A DNA stretch of 64,000 nt. It comes from Perognathus longimembris pacificus (Eukaryota > Chordata > Mammalia > Rodentia > Heteromyidae). Numbering within the stretch: position 1 is the stretch's first letter; each line of letters opens with the position of its first letter. The notes under the pieces are model-generated. The model was not told the origin of the DNA and ran no database searches. It worked only from the letters and a program-made list of their open reading frames with translations. The position numbers were made by a program, and so were the translations under genes. Shown here in pieces: positions 1 through 10,604 of this stretch. The stretch lies in assembly GCF_023159225.1 (NCBI RefSeq), contig NC_063161.1:119326958-119390957 (forward strand), read 5' to 3'.

Positions 1-140
1 CTCAAGGCTCTAGCACTCTGCCACTTGAGCCACAGCGCCACTTCTGGCCGTTTTCTGTATATGTGGTGCTGAGGAATCGAACCCAGGGCCTCATGTATAC
101 GAGGCAAGCACTCTTGCCACTAGGCCATATTCCCAGCCCC
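1..140 (-). repeat. IDL-Geo SINE, cut by window edge
   Basis: It ends in the minus-strand IDL head (complement of GGGGCTGGGAATATGGCCTA). The Geo half is partly outside the window. Confidence 0.85.
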
Positions 141-159
141 GCTGTTTGGATTTTTTAAA

Positions 160-275
160 ATTAATAATTACTTATTTATTGTCAAAGTGATGTACATAGG
201 GGTTACAGTTTCATACGTTAGGCCATGGGTACATTTCTTGTACTATTTGTTACCTCCTCCCTCTGTTTTGATTTT
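160..275 (-). repeat. L1 3'-end fragment
   Basis: It matches the fragments at 11106 and 25471: TATTGTCAAAGTGATGTACA, then a GGTTACAGTTTCATACGTTA-like block and a C-rich tract. Confidence 0.6.
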
Positions 276-280
276 TAAAA

Positions 281-1421
281 GGGTGTCTTTATATATTTTC
301 TCTGCCTTTGTTCTAAGAGTTACAGAATGTTATATTACAGTTGGGACGAGCCAAGAGAACAGAACTTCTAAATGACCTTGAGCAACAAAATTATCTTAGT
401 GAAGCAAGAAGGCAGAAGGGAGAGAAGAATACATAGAGAGCCTCAAATCATTATATGTTACAAAAAGCAAATTGATTGTGATTCATTGGTCTTTGGAGAC
501 ATGGGAGAAAGAAGATGTAGACCCCTCCTCTGTTGGGCAAGTTTTGCAAGACAATAGAGCAGAAGGTGGTTCTCCTACAACAATAAGAAAACCAGTTAAG
601 TTTATCAGAATCAGAGGAAAATCCTTAAGTGCTCCCTGAGTTAGAGGTCTCTTTGCTTGGCTTGGCTTGTCAGGGGATTCTGATCACTGGGTTCCAGAGG
701 CCAGAAAGTTCTGAAAGTTCTGAGTCTCATCACAGTAAGAATTTAAGAGATAACAGAGGAAACTGAAGCAGGAGTAGCAAAAAAGCAAAAAGCAAATTTC
801 ACACGACATCCTTAGGATGGTGGACGGACCTGTTGAAAGGTCCCAAGACCTCAAGCTTTTATTGGGGTCTGAAGCTATGGGAATGGTCAGTCTAGAAAAC
901 TCTTCTATGTGTCTTTAATTTTGGAGACTGAGCTATGTGTCCTCAACCCCTCCTACATGTTTGATGGGGGAAGTTCTTGGCCTTGGATGGTTGGATGCAG
1001 ACTATTTCCTGCAAGATTCAGGGACTGTGGATCAGCAAGACTGCTATATGTCACAAGCCTTTCTGTTAAAGTCAGCAGTCTAGAGTGTGACGTCTTATCA
1101 ACATCCAAGCTATGGTTCCCAGCTGTTTGGTTTCCTAACTCCCTGCCTAGCCCCTATCAAATAGAGGAATCATTAGAGATTACCTCCTTTTTTCTCTCAC
1201 CTAATATTTTCCTTGGAAACATTAATATGCACAGCTGGAGGTGTGGTTCAAGTAGTAGAGCACAAGGCCCTAGTTCCATGCATGATACTGGAAAGAGCAA
1301 AACCAAAAATTTATACACAGTATTTTACCATATGGATGTATTACATCTAAGCAGTCTGATACTATGGACTATTTGTTGTTTATCCTCAGAGATAATAAGT
1401 TCTTATGTTTTTGTTTTATAA
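281..1421. other. Intergenic stretch, mostly unassigned; possible old LTR
   Basis: No gene recognised. The open frames here lack conserved features. At 853-865 the minus strand reads AATAAAAGCTTGAG, typical of a retroviral LTR R region, so roughly 668-1160 may be an old LTR; I found no clean termini or target duplication. The Geo-like phrase near 1235-1275 may be a SINE remnant. Confidence 0.3.
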
Positions 1422-1528
1422 AACAAGGTCTGGCTATGTATCCCAGTCTATACCAGAACTCATGAGCCTACTTGCCTTAGCCTCCTGAGTATTGACTGGA
1501 ATTATAGGCCTTTGTAGCCATACCTGAA
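1422..1528 (-). repeat. B1-like SINE, old
   Basis: A 7SL-derived pattern on the minus strand (AGCCTCCTGAGTA...GGAATTATAGG...CCATACCTG), heavily diverged. Confidence 0.5.
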
Positions 1529-1606
1529 ACAATATTGTTATTGATTTCCTATTTTTATATAAAATTTACTGAATATACTTCCAATGGATTTTTTTAATTT
1601 TTAGTT

Positions 1607-1696
1607 TTTCTCCAGCGTTGGGTGGGGATCAGTCCTAGGGCATTATAAACACCAGGCGATTATTCTACCACAGAGCTACATCTCCAGTCTCTCTTA
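1607..1696 (-). repeat. ID-like tRNA SINE, old
   Basis: The complement reads as GCTGGAGATGTAGCTCTGTGG followed by a B-box-like block. Confidence 0.5.
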
Positions 1697-2167
1697 TTTT
1701 TTTTAAATTAGTGGAATCTAACTTTAGGTTACTGTATTTCCTAAGTACCACATAATATTACATTTCCTTAAGTCACCATGCTAATATTCCAGACTATCAC
1801 TACAGCAGGAAGTTACCACTACAATACAATGAGTTCATTTATAACAATGAGATGCCATCAGAAATAAGGGTTTTGGTTGTAAATGTCACGTTTATGAATT
1901 ATATACCTACTATTTATATGTGGAAAGCTGTGAAGCAGGAGATAATTTTTTTCTTGTTTCCATTTCCTGGAGTTCATTTTGATAAGTATTATTTTATATG
2001 ATCAGAGGCGCACAGACACTGCATCTTTGTGTTCCTCTCCTAAGAATACCCTCCTTTGATCTCACTGTGTGTGAATGCCTTGAGTCTGGGATGATAACTT
2101 TCACATGCCAATATTATTTCTTATGCTTTAGCACTTGCACATAGCCTTTTTTCCATACTTAAATTAT

Positions 2168-2343
2168 CTCCTCTCTTCCTTCTTCTTCCTCCTCCTCCTC
2201 CTCTTCCTCTTCCTCCTCCGTCTTCTTTTTGCCTGTGCTGTGGCTTGAACTCAGGGCCTGGGCCTGTTCTTATTTTTCTCAAGGCTGTTACTTCATCACT
2301 TCAACCATAGCTCCACTTCCAGGAAGTATGTTTGGTTTTTTGT

Positions 2344-2374
<31 letters not shown>

Positions 2375-2375
2375 T
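2168..2375 (-). repeat. Pyrimidine run, Geo fragment and TTTA array
   Basis: TTC/CCT-rich 2168-2226, a partial Geo monomer at 2228-2326, and (TTTA) repeats at 2342-2375. Confidence 0.7.
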
Positions 2376-2828
2376 GTCTTGGGACTTGAACTCAGGGTTT
2401 GGGCACTGTCCTTGAACTTCTTTTGCTCAAGGCTAGCACTCTACCTTTTGAGCTACAGCACTACTTCCAGATTTTTCTGTGTATGTGGTACTGAGGAATC
2501 AAACCCAGGGCTTCATGCATGCTAGGCAAGCACTGTACCACTAAGTCACATTCCTAGCCCCTGTCCCTGAGCTTTTTTGCTTAAGGATAGTACTCTACCT
2601 CTTTGAGCCATAGGGCCACTTCCAGTTTTCTGGTTGGAGTTAAGCGTCTTACAGACTTTCCTGCCCTAGCTGGCTTTCAACCATGATCCTCAGAACTCAG
2701 CCTCCTGAGTAGCTAGAATTACAGAGCCCAGCCTTAAAAAAAAAAATTCAAACCCCAAGGGCTTGAACTGAAGGCCTTATAATCTTTGCTCACTCAAGGT
2801 TGATACTTTACCACTTGAGCCACACGTG
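2376..2828 (-). repeat. IDL-Geo, B1-Geo and Geo fragment in tandem
   Basis: IDL-Geo at 2376-2560, B1-Geo at 2561-2732 and a Geo fragment at 2752-2828, all minus. The last abuts the ERV. Confidence 0.75.
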
Positions 2829-3266
2829 TGTCGGGGTTTTTAGCACCACCACCCCCCCACGCTCCCCCAACCTGCGGGAGACAGGGAAAGGCACGCCCCC
2901 ACCCGACAAGCCAAGAAAGGAGAAGGGTCGGCAGGCCACCTGCACCCAGCCCTCCCTCACCAGAGGACAATCAGATGACCTGGGAGTCAAGTAGGCGCAA
3001 GATCTCGTTTATTGGGGAAGTACGTGCCACTAATATAAGGCACGAGAGCCAATCAGGTCTAAGATCAGCAGGAAGGGGAGGCATGAGCTGTCCATCAAGG
3101 GCAGAAGAGCTGGGGCGTCACAGCCCACAGAACCGCCTCCGGGTTATAACCAAAGACACTTGTAGCAGCTATGCATTGTCGTTAGGCACCGCCATCTTAG
3201 CCACATGTGGCCCCAAGACTGAGAAACAGGCGGGGCCAGCTAGTTGACTTCTAGGTGTGCCCCACA
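2829..3266 (-). repeat. 3' LTR of the ERV
   Basis: 438 bp, starting TGTCGGGG and ending GCCCCACA on the plus strand. The minus strand carries AATAAA at 3008-3013 as a poly(A) signal. It aligns along its length with 4014-4464. Confidence 0.88.
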
Positions 3267-3841
3267 TCTCCCTCTTTTGTTTTACTGGGGGGGGGTGTTG
3301 GAGATTGACACTCAAGAGGGAGTCCTGTTACTGCACCGGGCAGCTGTCCTTGATGGAGCTCCTCAGCGCCCAGCAGCAGGTTGCTTCCTCGGCGTTCTTG
3401 GGGCCGCCATTTCCGCACCATGTGCTCCTGCAGGGGCCCCACAGCTGGTTGATGAGCAGCTGTGTGTTGTCCCGCGCCAGTGCCTGCAGTGCCATTCCAT
3501 GCCACGCGCTCCCTTGCAGGCGCGCCGGTCCCCAGTGGCGCCACTACTGGCCGCTCACCTGCTGCCAGCGTGTGGGAGGCCACGTCCCACACCAGGCCGT
3601 TCTTGTTCCAGGGGCAGATGCCCTGTGCATGAACTCCCTTGCACTTGCTCCTGGTCCTGGCCGGCCTCCTTTTGCTCTTCTGGCTGCTGCTTCTCCTCTT
3701 GGAGGCCTCCTCCTGGTCCTCCTCCTGCAACTCGTTCCTATGGCCGGCTCCGGTGGGCTCTGCTTCACTCCTCCGGGCAGCCGGGTTCAGCTTTCCACTC
3801 TGCTCCTCCAGTCCATCTAGTTCCACTCCACTCCACTTCAT
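3251..3841 (-). pseudogene. ERV internal open frame, unidentified (196 codons)
   Basis: An open frame covers most of the internal region and ends inside the 3' LTR. The product is rich in Arg, Lys, Gln and Glu near residues 35-75 and has no domain I recognise. Overlapping plus-strand frames are also open, which shows that few stops are expected in this GC-rich stretch, so openness alone is weak evidence for a protein. It may be a scrambled gag or env remnant or packaging sequence only. Confidence 0.35.
3267..3284 (-). other. Polypurine tract of the ERV
   Basis: The minus strand reads AAAACAAAAGAGGGAGA directly before the TG of the 3' LTR, where plus-strand DNA synthesis would be primed. Confidence 0.7.
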
Positions 3842-3993
3842 ACCCCTCCTCTCTCCTCCTGCTCCTCTCGTCTTCCTTAAACAGTCTTCTTTGTTCGTTT
3901 TCCTGTCGTATAAAGCTTAGTGTGAGATTGCCCCATCTTTTTGGGGATACCCTTACCTCGGGTCGTCTAAAGCTTAAACCTACACTTCCTTGA

Positions 3994-4011
3994 GCCCCAC
4001 ATTGGGTGCCA
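3994..4011 (-). other. Primer-binding site, tRNA-Lys1,2 type
   Basis: The minus strand reads TGGCACCCAATGTGGGGC two bases after the LTR's CA. It differs from the Lys1,2 primer site only at two positions, both explained by CpG decay. Confidence 0.8.
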
Positions 4012-4013
4012 GT

Positions 4014-4464
4014 TGTTGGGGTTTTTTAGTCCTCCATGCTTCCCCCCTCCCCCCCCCCCCCCCCGCCACCCATGGGAGAGATGGGGAAGGCACGCCCCGA
4101 CCGGACAAGCCAAGAGAGGAAAGAGTCGGCAGACCACCTGCACCCAGCCCTCCCTCACCAGAGGACAATCAGACGGCCTGGGAGTCAAGTCGGCGCAAGA
4201 TCTCATTTATTGGGGAAGTAAGTGCCACTAATATAAGGCACAAGAGCTAATCAGGTCTAAGATTAGCAGGAAGGAGAGGCATGAGCTGTCCATCAAGGGT
4301 GGAAGAGCCGGGGCGTCACAGACCACAGAACCGCCTCTGGGTTATAACCAAAGATACTTGTAGCAGCTGTGCATTGTTGTTAGGCACCGCCATCTTAGCC
4401 ACATGTGGCCCCAAGATTGAGAAACAGGCGGGGCCAGCTAGTTGACTTCCAGGTGTGCCCCACA
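4014..4464 (-). repeat. 5' LTR of the ERV
   Basis: 451 bp. By eye about 25-30 differences from the other LTR over some 380 aligned bases, excluding the expanded C tract at 4047-4065. Most are transitions, many at CpG. The insertion is therefore old but not ancient. Confidence 0.88.
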
Positions 4465-4876
4465 CACTTGTACTTCTTTGCATGCTCTTTGAAGGTTCAT
4501 TTACTTTGAAGTATTTATTTGCACTCAATTTTATTGCTGAGTGACATTCTATTGTTTAGATATACCATATTTTGTTTATCATCAGTTCAGGGATATTTGA
4601 ATCCCACCTCCCTTTATGGATCGTATAAGTCATAGTGTTGTGATAATTCAGGTATTTTTTTCTTAAATTTTTTGGTCTCATTTTTTTGTTGATCATGGGG
4701 CTGGAACCATGTATAAGTTTTTGTATGATTATATGTTTCCAATTGTTTTGGATAAATGTTAGAAATGAGATTTCTGGTCATAAGGTACCTCTATATAAAA
4801 TGATGAGAACTCAACCCATTTACCTAAGTAACTGAACCATTTTACCTTTCCACCAGGAAACTATGTGGGTCTCGGT
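4465..4876. other. Intergenic, nothing recognised
   Basis: AT-rich sequence with no repeat or gene I can identify. Confidence 0.6.
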
Positions 4877-4887
4877 CTATCTACATT

Positions 4888-5100
4888 TTTTTTTTTTTTT
4901 TTTTGGCCAGTCCTGGGCCTTGGACTCAGGGCCCGAGCACCGTCCCTGGCTTCTTCCCGCTCAAGGCTAGCACTCTGCCACTTGAGCCACAGCGCCGCTT
5001 CTGGCCGTTTTCTGTATATGTGGTGCTGGGGAATCGAACCTAGGGCCTCGTGTATCCGAGGCAGGCACTCTTGCCACTAGGCTATATCCCCAGCCCCCGA
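4888..5100 (-). repeat. IDL-Geo SINE, young type, with target duplication
   Basis: Full dimer with a T tail; TCTATCTACAT repeats at 4877-4887 and 5101-5111. The Geo B box reads GGACTC on plus, the young form. Confidence 0.9.
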
Positions 5101-5149
5101 TCTATCTACATTTTTACATTTTACTTTCCTTTTTTTAAAAAAAAAAATT

Positions 5150-5409
5150 ATAAGCTGGGTATTAGTGCCTCCTCCTAGTTACTTCAGAGACTGAGATCTG
5201 GGGATCATGGTTAGAAGCCCAACCCTGGGCAGGGAAGTCTGTGAGACTTTTTTTCTTCAATTAACCAACAAAAAAGCAGAAGAGGAAATGTGGTTCCAGT
5301 GGTAGGCCTTAGCCTTGAGCATAAACACTTAGGGACAATGCACATGCCCTTAGTTTAAGCCCCAGCATAGGCATACACACACAGACACACAGACACACAC
5401 ACACACACG
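5150..5409 (+). repeat. B1-Geo SINE with CA microsatellite tail
   Basis: Diverged B1 then Geo on plus, followed by (CA) repeats at 5374-5409. Confidence 0.7.
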
Positions 5410-5476
5410 GCCATCTTAGTAGGCATGAAACATTATCTTGTTATTTGTATGTATATTGCTTAAATAATGATATTGA

Positions 5477-5688
5477 GGGGCTGGGGATATGGCCTAGTGG
5501 CAAGAGTGCTTGCCTCGTATACATGAGGCCCTGGGTTCAATTCCCCAGCACCACATATACAGAAAACAGCCAGAAGTGGCGCTGTGGCTCAAGTGGCAGA
5601 GTGCTAGCCTTAAGCATAAAGAAGCCAGGGACAGTGCTCAGGCCCTGAGTCCAAGCCCCAGGACTGGCCAAAAAAAAAAAAAAATAAT
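5477..5688 (+). repeat. IDL-Geo SINE with 14-bp target duplication
   Basis: Full dimer with an A tail. AATAATGATATTGA repeats at 5463-5476 and 5689-5702. Confidence 0.92.
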
Positions 5689-5827
5689 AATAATGATATT
5701 GAATACTTTTTCATGTGCTTATTGACTATCTGTATATCTTCTTTGGAGAAATGTGTATTCACATCTTTTTTGTTTATTATTTTAAATTGAGACCTTTGTT
5801 TCTTTAATTGTAAGAATTGTTATATTC

Positions 5828-6065
5828 TGGAGCCAGGTGCCAACAGCTCATACCTTAGCTACTCTGAAGGCTGAGATTTGAAGATCCAGGTTCAAAGCGA
5901 GTTGGGGCAGGAAAGTCCATGAGATACTTATCTCCACTTAACCACCAGAAAACAGGAAGTGGCGCTGTGGCTTAGATGGTAGAGTGCTAGCCTTGAGCTG
6001 AAGAGCTCAGGGACAGTGCCCAGGCTTGGAGTTCAAGCCCACAACCAATGAAAAAGAAAAAAAAT
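5828..6065 (+). repeat. B1-Geo SINE
   Basis: Full B1-Geo dimer on plus with an A-rich tail; forms an inverted pair with the next copy. Confidence 0.8.
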
Positions 6066-6103
6066 CTAGGCCTTACAGATAGGTACCCAGTATATAATAT
6101 GTT

Positions 6104-6329
6104 GGTTGTGGGGCTTGAAGTTAGGCCTGGGTTGCTGTCTCTTGAGCTCTTCAGCTCAAGGCTAACACTCTACCACTTGAGTCCCAGTGCCACTTCCGGT
6201 TTTCTGGTGGTTAATTGGAGATAAGAGTCTCACAGCATTTCCTGCCTGGGCTGGCTTTGAACCACAATCCTCATATCTCAGCCTCTAAGTAGCTATGATT
6301 TCAGGCATTTGCCACCAGTACCCAGCTTG
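6104..6329 (-). repeat. B1-Geo SINE
   Basis: Full B1-Geo dimer on minus, about 40 bp from its plus-strand partner. Confidence 0.8.
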
Positions 6330-6553
6330 TAAGGCCTAGTTTTATAATAAATCTGACAATTGAAGAGCATTGTACCAGAGATGTTCCCCTTGTTAACAAA
6401 ATATATTAGTAGCTTAAGTTAGGATGTGACAATGAAAATAAAGAGAAAATAATGGATTCTGGGTATTTTCAGAGGAAGAACACAAAACATTTCTTACAAG
6501 AATGAATGAGAAGAGGGTATGAAGAAAAGGGAGGAATCTTCAGTAATGCATGT

Positions 6554-6640
6554 TTTGGGCTAGGGGCATAGTTGAATGGTAGATTACTTCCACAGCATCC
6601 CAAGAGCATAGATTTGATCCTCACTACTGGAGGAAAAAAA
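6554..6640 (+). repeat. ID-like SINE
   Basis: GGGCTAGGGGCATAGTTGAA start, a B-box-like GATTTGATCCTC and an A tail. Confidence 0.55.
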
Positions 6641-6784
6641 GGAAAGCTAATGCATTTCATCTCTTTTGAAGTACACTGCACTTGGTGACTTGCTTTTGTA
6701 GAATCAGGCTGAAGGTACATGTGACTTCCAAGAGTAATAAACAACAAAAGTTACTGTGTTTAACATGTTTTTTTGTTTTCTTCT

Positions 6785-6786
<2 letters not shown>

Positions 6787-6849
<63 letters not shown>
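6787..6849 (+). repeat. (GT)n(GA)n compound microsatellite
   Basis: About 17 GT units followed by about 14 GA units. Confidence 0.97.
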
Positions 6850-6851
<2 letters not shown>

Positions 6852-6971
6852 GTGTTCTGGAGTTTCACCTTAGGGCCTCAAGCTTCTTCCTGGCTTTTTC
6901 AACTAGGCTGGAACTCTACCATTTAACCCACACCTCTACTCTCCATCACTCTTTTTTGGGTGTGTGTTTGT

Positions 6972-7163
6972 TTTGTGCCAGTCCTGGGGCTTGAACTCAG
7001 GGTCTGGGCATTGTCGCAGAGGTGTTTTTTTTTCCCTCCCCATCACAATCCTTTGAGGCACAGTCTCACCGTATAGTCCAGCCTGACTTCTAAACCGTTA
7101 ATCTTCCTACCTGAGCTTTCTAAGTGCTGGGATTACAGGTATGTATTACTATTCCTGCCTGGC
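6972..7163 (-). repeat. Geo fragment and B1 SINE
   Basis: Geo end at 6976-7016, then B1 at 7040-7163 with GTGCTGGGATTACAGGT. Confidence 0.65.
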
Positions 7164-7218
7164 TTTGCCCACTTCCCTCCCTCCCTCCCTCCCTTTCTCT
7201 CTCCTTCCTTTTCTTTCT

Positions 7219-7962
7219 GTGTGTACTGGTACCAGAGCCTGAACTCTCCCCTTGGCTTCTTTGCTCAGGGCTAGTGCTCTGTCGGGGGTTTTTAGCCTCC
7301 CATGCTCTCCTGTCCTGCAGGAGAGGTGGGAAAGCACGCCCGCCTGGATGAGCCAGAAAGAGGATAAGAGGGCTGACAGACTGCCACCCAGCACCCCCTT
7401 TTGTCAGAGGACACACAGACAGTCTGGGAGCCAGTCAGCGCTAAGACTCGTTCATTGGCGGCAATGAGCTGTTCTTTTAAAGGGGTCGAAGGGCGGTGGA
7501 AGGGGATACATGCACCTACATAGGGGCTGTGAATGGACGCCTGACCTACCTGTTAGGGTGGAGCTCCAAGGGACCTCCCTAAGGGGTGGCTTACATCTAC
7601 GTCATGGCCCACAGGACCACCTCTGGGTTCACCACCCGCAGCCATCTTGGCGCACATGAGGTCTGAGGCGGGAGGCGGGGCTGATTAGAGCCGCCTTTCC
7701 GGTTCAGAACTCCGAGGGCAGCCGGGGCTACCAGCCACATGGCCCCTGGGAAAAGAGGCGGTGCCAGCTAGAACTGCCTCATAATGATGCAAGGCGTCCG
7801 GGTGTGACCCACAGTGCTCTACCACTTGAGCCATACTGACATTTTAGCTGGTTAATTGGAGACAGAGTCTCCTGGATTTTTCTTTCCAAGCTGGCTTTGA
7901 ACCTTAGATCTCCACCTCCTGACGAGCTAAGATTACAAGTGTGAGCCACTGGTACCTAGTTT
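7219..7962 (-). repeat. B1-Geo SINE split by the solo LTR
   Basis: Geo part at 7219-7279 and the remaining Geo plus B1 at 7814-7962. Removing the LTR and one duplicated hexamer restores a continuous SINE. Confidence 0.85.
7280..7813 (-). mobile_element. Solo LTR related to the 2829-4464 ERV
   Basis: It has the same termini (TGTCGGGGG...ACCCACA) and similar internal blocks to the ERV LTRs, but is longer at 534 bp. It is flanked by a perfect 6-bp duplication, GTGCTC at 7274-7279 and 7814-7819, and splits a B1-Geo SINE that resumes seamlessly afterwards. No internal sequence remains, as expected after LTR-LTR recombination. Confidence 0.88.
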
Positions 7963-8596
7963 GCCCCTACTCTTTGTTATGGCCTGTTAGGATACTGTTC
8001 TTAGGACGACTTAAGGAGCTTTGTGCCAGTCCTTCCTACTCCAGCCACATTTGATTCTTGGGCCTGGAGAAGGAAGCTCAGCAGAGAAGGTGCTGAGTAA
8101 CTCCATAAGATTCTCAGATGAGACCATCATGATAGTGATGAACTATACAAGATGTGAGAAGAGAGCACATAGAGTGGGCCAAACTGGATCATGTGGATAT
8201 TATAAGAGTAAAGCTGATCTCAGTGGCTAAGAACACCTGCAGACATGAGGAACTGGGCCTTCAAATATGGGGATTATGCTTACCAAAATTGATGAGTGCC
8301 AGTCTGGAATCAAATTACCTCCCAATCTGTAAGTGTATTACACATTGAAAGTGGAGGCCATGCCTAGGAAATCCAGAGCAAGTTATTCTGTTTGGAAAAT
8401 TAAAAAAAATTACAATTCAGTAGATTTTTCTCAATACCTAAATATGAAATCACTACAAATAAGACTGACAGATGGGGTCCATAAGTTTTTCTGGGCCCTA
8501 TTTTCTCCATTTGCCAAATGAGTTCATTAGAATATGTAATTCCTAAAGAGTCTCTTTAGCACCAAACTTATGAGTCTACAAAATATGTGATATGCT
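7963..8596. other. Intergenic, nothing recognised
   Basis: Short open frames at 8021-8348 show no family features. No repeat recognised. Confidence 0.55.
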
Positions 8597-8800
8597 GGGC
8601 TGGGAAGGTGGCTTAGTGGTAGAGTGCTTCCCTAGGGTGTGTGAGTCCCTAGGTTCGATTCCTCAGTACCACATAAACAGAAAAACTGGAAGTGGCACTG
8701 TGGCTCATGTGGTAGAGTGCTATCCTTGAGCAAAAGAAGTTCAGAGACAGTGCCCAGGCCCTGAGGTTCAAGCCCCAGAACTGGCAAGAAGGAAAAAAGG
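8597..8800 (+). repeat. IDL-Geo SINE, older type
   Basis: The head reads GCTGGGAAGGTGGCTTAGTGG; the Geo half keeps GGTTCAAGCC. Confidence 0.85.
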
Positions 8801-8859
8801 TGATATGCTTTTTTAGTTGTGGAAAAAACTTAAAGCATATAAAATATCCAATCTTTTTT

Positions 8860-9145
8860 TTTTCTAGTCCTGGGTGCTGTCCCTGAGTTTCTTTGTGTTC
8901 AACGCTAGCACTTTACTCAATCATACCTTTTTTTTTGGGGGGGGGTGTCAGTTGTGGGGCTTGAACTCAGGGCCTGGGTGCTGCTAGCACTCTACTACTT
9001 GGGCCACAGCATCACTTCCAGCCTTTTTTGAATAGTTTATTGGAGATAAGAGTCTCACAGACTTTCCGGTCCAAGATGACTTTGAATTGCAATCCTCAGA
9101 TTGCAATTCAAACCTCCTGAATAGCTACTGGTACTCAGCTTCCAA
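8860..9145 (-). repeat. Geo fragment and B1-Geo SINE
   Basis: Geo piece at 8860-8930, then a B1-Geo at 8943-9145. Confidence 0.7.
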
Positions 9146-9189
9146 ACCTTTTCACTTATGGCTGTGCTTTACATTCAGTAACTCTGTTT

Positions 9190-9423
9190 TTGTTGTTGTC
9201 AGTCGTGGGGGCTTGAACTCAGGGCCTGGGTGCTGTCCTGAGCCTCTCTGTGCTCAAGGCTACTGCTCCACTACTTGAACCACAGCACAACTTCCAGTCT
9301 TTGAGTGGTTAGATAAGAGTCTCATGGGGAATTTTCCTGTCCAGGCTGGCTTTGAACCAGGATCCTCAGATTTCGGCCTCCTGAGTAGCTAGGATTACAG
9401 GCATGAGCCACTGGTGCCTGGCT
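9190..9423 (-). repeat. B1-Geo SINE
   Basis: Nearly full length, ending CACTGGTGCCTGGCT on plus. Confidence 0.85.
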
Positions 9424-10240
9424 AGATTCAGTAACTTTTTAGAATTTGGTAAAAACATGTCTCAAACAACAACAGCAACAACCAACAAAGTCTACTTCTT
9501 CTCCTCTTGGACCCTTCCCCTATACCTCTATGTTATGCTAAAGCAAATCCTATTATGTAAAATACATTCTAACAAACTCTCTTACATGAAAGGTATTCTA
9601 CAAATAATAGATAAATTCAATCATTACATATTTCCTAAATACCTTTTTGTACTACAATTATAAACACTATCATTAAAGCATTAAAGTAAGCTTGGATGCA
9701 TTATAGTATAGCAGGACATATGCTGAATGAACCAGATATATTCACCAAGAGAAGAGCTACCATTAATGAGTACCTGTTACCTTCCAGGCATTACTATAAT
9801 ACATCAGTCATCCATTTCTGTGTAACATCAACTCCCCTCCCCTCCACCATATTTGCAACTAGAAAGTAGAAGTTTTTATTGTCTTATGGCTTCTATGAGT
9901 AAAAGAATGGCTTACTTGCAGGACTGTTACTGAGGGTCTGTTGGAAAGCTACAGTCAACTTGTAGACTTGGGCTGCATGGTAGCTGGTTTTTCCAAAAGC
10001 AAGCAATCAAAACAAGTGGACGAGAGAATCCATTCCAGATTGATGCCTTCTTTGTAATCTTGTTAGTGATATGCATCCCTTTGAATATATTCTGTGTTAG
10101 AAATCAGTAAGTCCATCTTTCAAAGGAAGGGAAATATGCAAAAGCACAATAGGAGGATGTAGGGATTGTTGTAAACATGAGCACCTATTATATGTCCTAA
10201 AAACTGCTTAGTGAGCAAGTCTACTTAATACTTAATAGTA
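9424..10240. other. Intergenic, nothing recognised
   Basis: AT-rich with no identifiable repeat or gene. Confidence 0.55.
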
Positions 10241-10432
10241 GGGCTGGGAATGTGGCTTAGTGGTAGAGTGCTTGCCTAGCATACACAAAGCCCTGCGTTT
10301 GATTCCTCAATACCACATAAACAGAAAAAGCCAGAAGTGGCACTATGACTCCAGTGGTAGGGGGCAAGCCTTGAGCAAAAGCAGCTCAGGGACAGTGCCC
10401 AGGTCCTGAGTTCAAGCCCCAGGACTGGCTTA
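10241..10432 (+). repeat. IDL-Geo SINE, older type
   Basis: Head GGGCTGGGAATGTGGCTTAG; Geo with GAGTTCAAGCCCC. Confidence 0.85.
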
Positions 10433-10604
10433 CTTAATAGCTTATTACAAATGAATGATTTTACTTTCCTTTGTGAATATCATTCTGCCAATTTTACAGA
10501 TGAGGAAAAAGTTAGTAACCTGCCCAAGGGCAGAGAAGTTGAAAGTTAAGGAAGCATAGATTGACACCAACCACTCCTCAGTTTATTTACTTGTTTACTT
10601 TATT

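Larger units (their letters stand above)
2829..4464 (-). mobile_element. Short two-LTR endogenous retrovirus-like element, betaretrovirus-like
   Basis: Two direct LTR copies flank about 750 bp. The element runs on the minus strand: 5' LTR 4014-4464, primer-binding site 3994-4011, internal region, polypurine tract next to 3266, 3' LTR 2829-3266. LTR ends are TG...CA. The flanking hexamers are CACGTG (left) and CACTTG (right), a 6-bp target duplication with one change. A 6-bp duplication and a Lys1,2 primer site fit class II (betaretrovirus-like) elements. No gag, pol or env domain is recognisable, so it is non-autonomous. Confidence 0.85.

Noticed and set aside
909..1421. 170-codon plus-strand ORF
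   Set aside because: No domain, AT-rich end, and it overlaps probable LTR and SINE remnants.
3244..3993. 249-codon plus-strand ORF in the ERV interior
   Set aside because: It runs antisense to the element as fixed by its primer site, poly(A) signal and polypurine tract.
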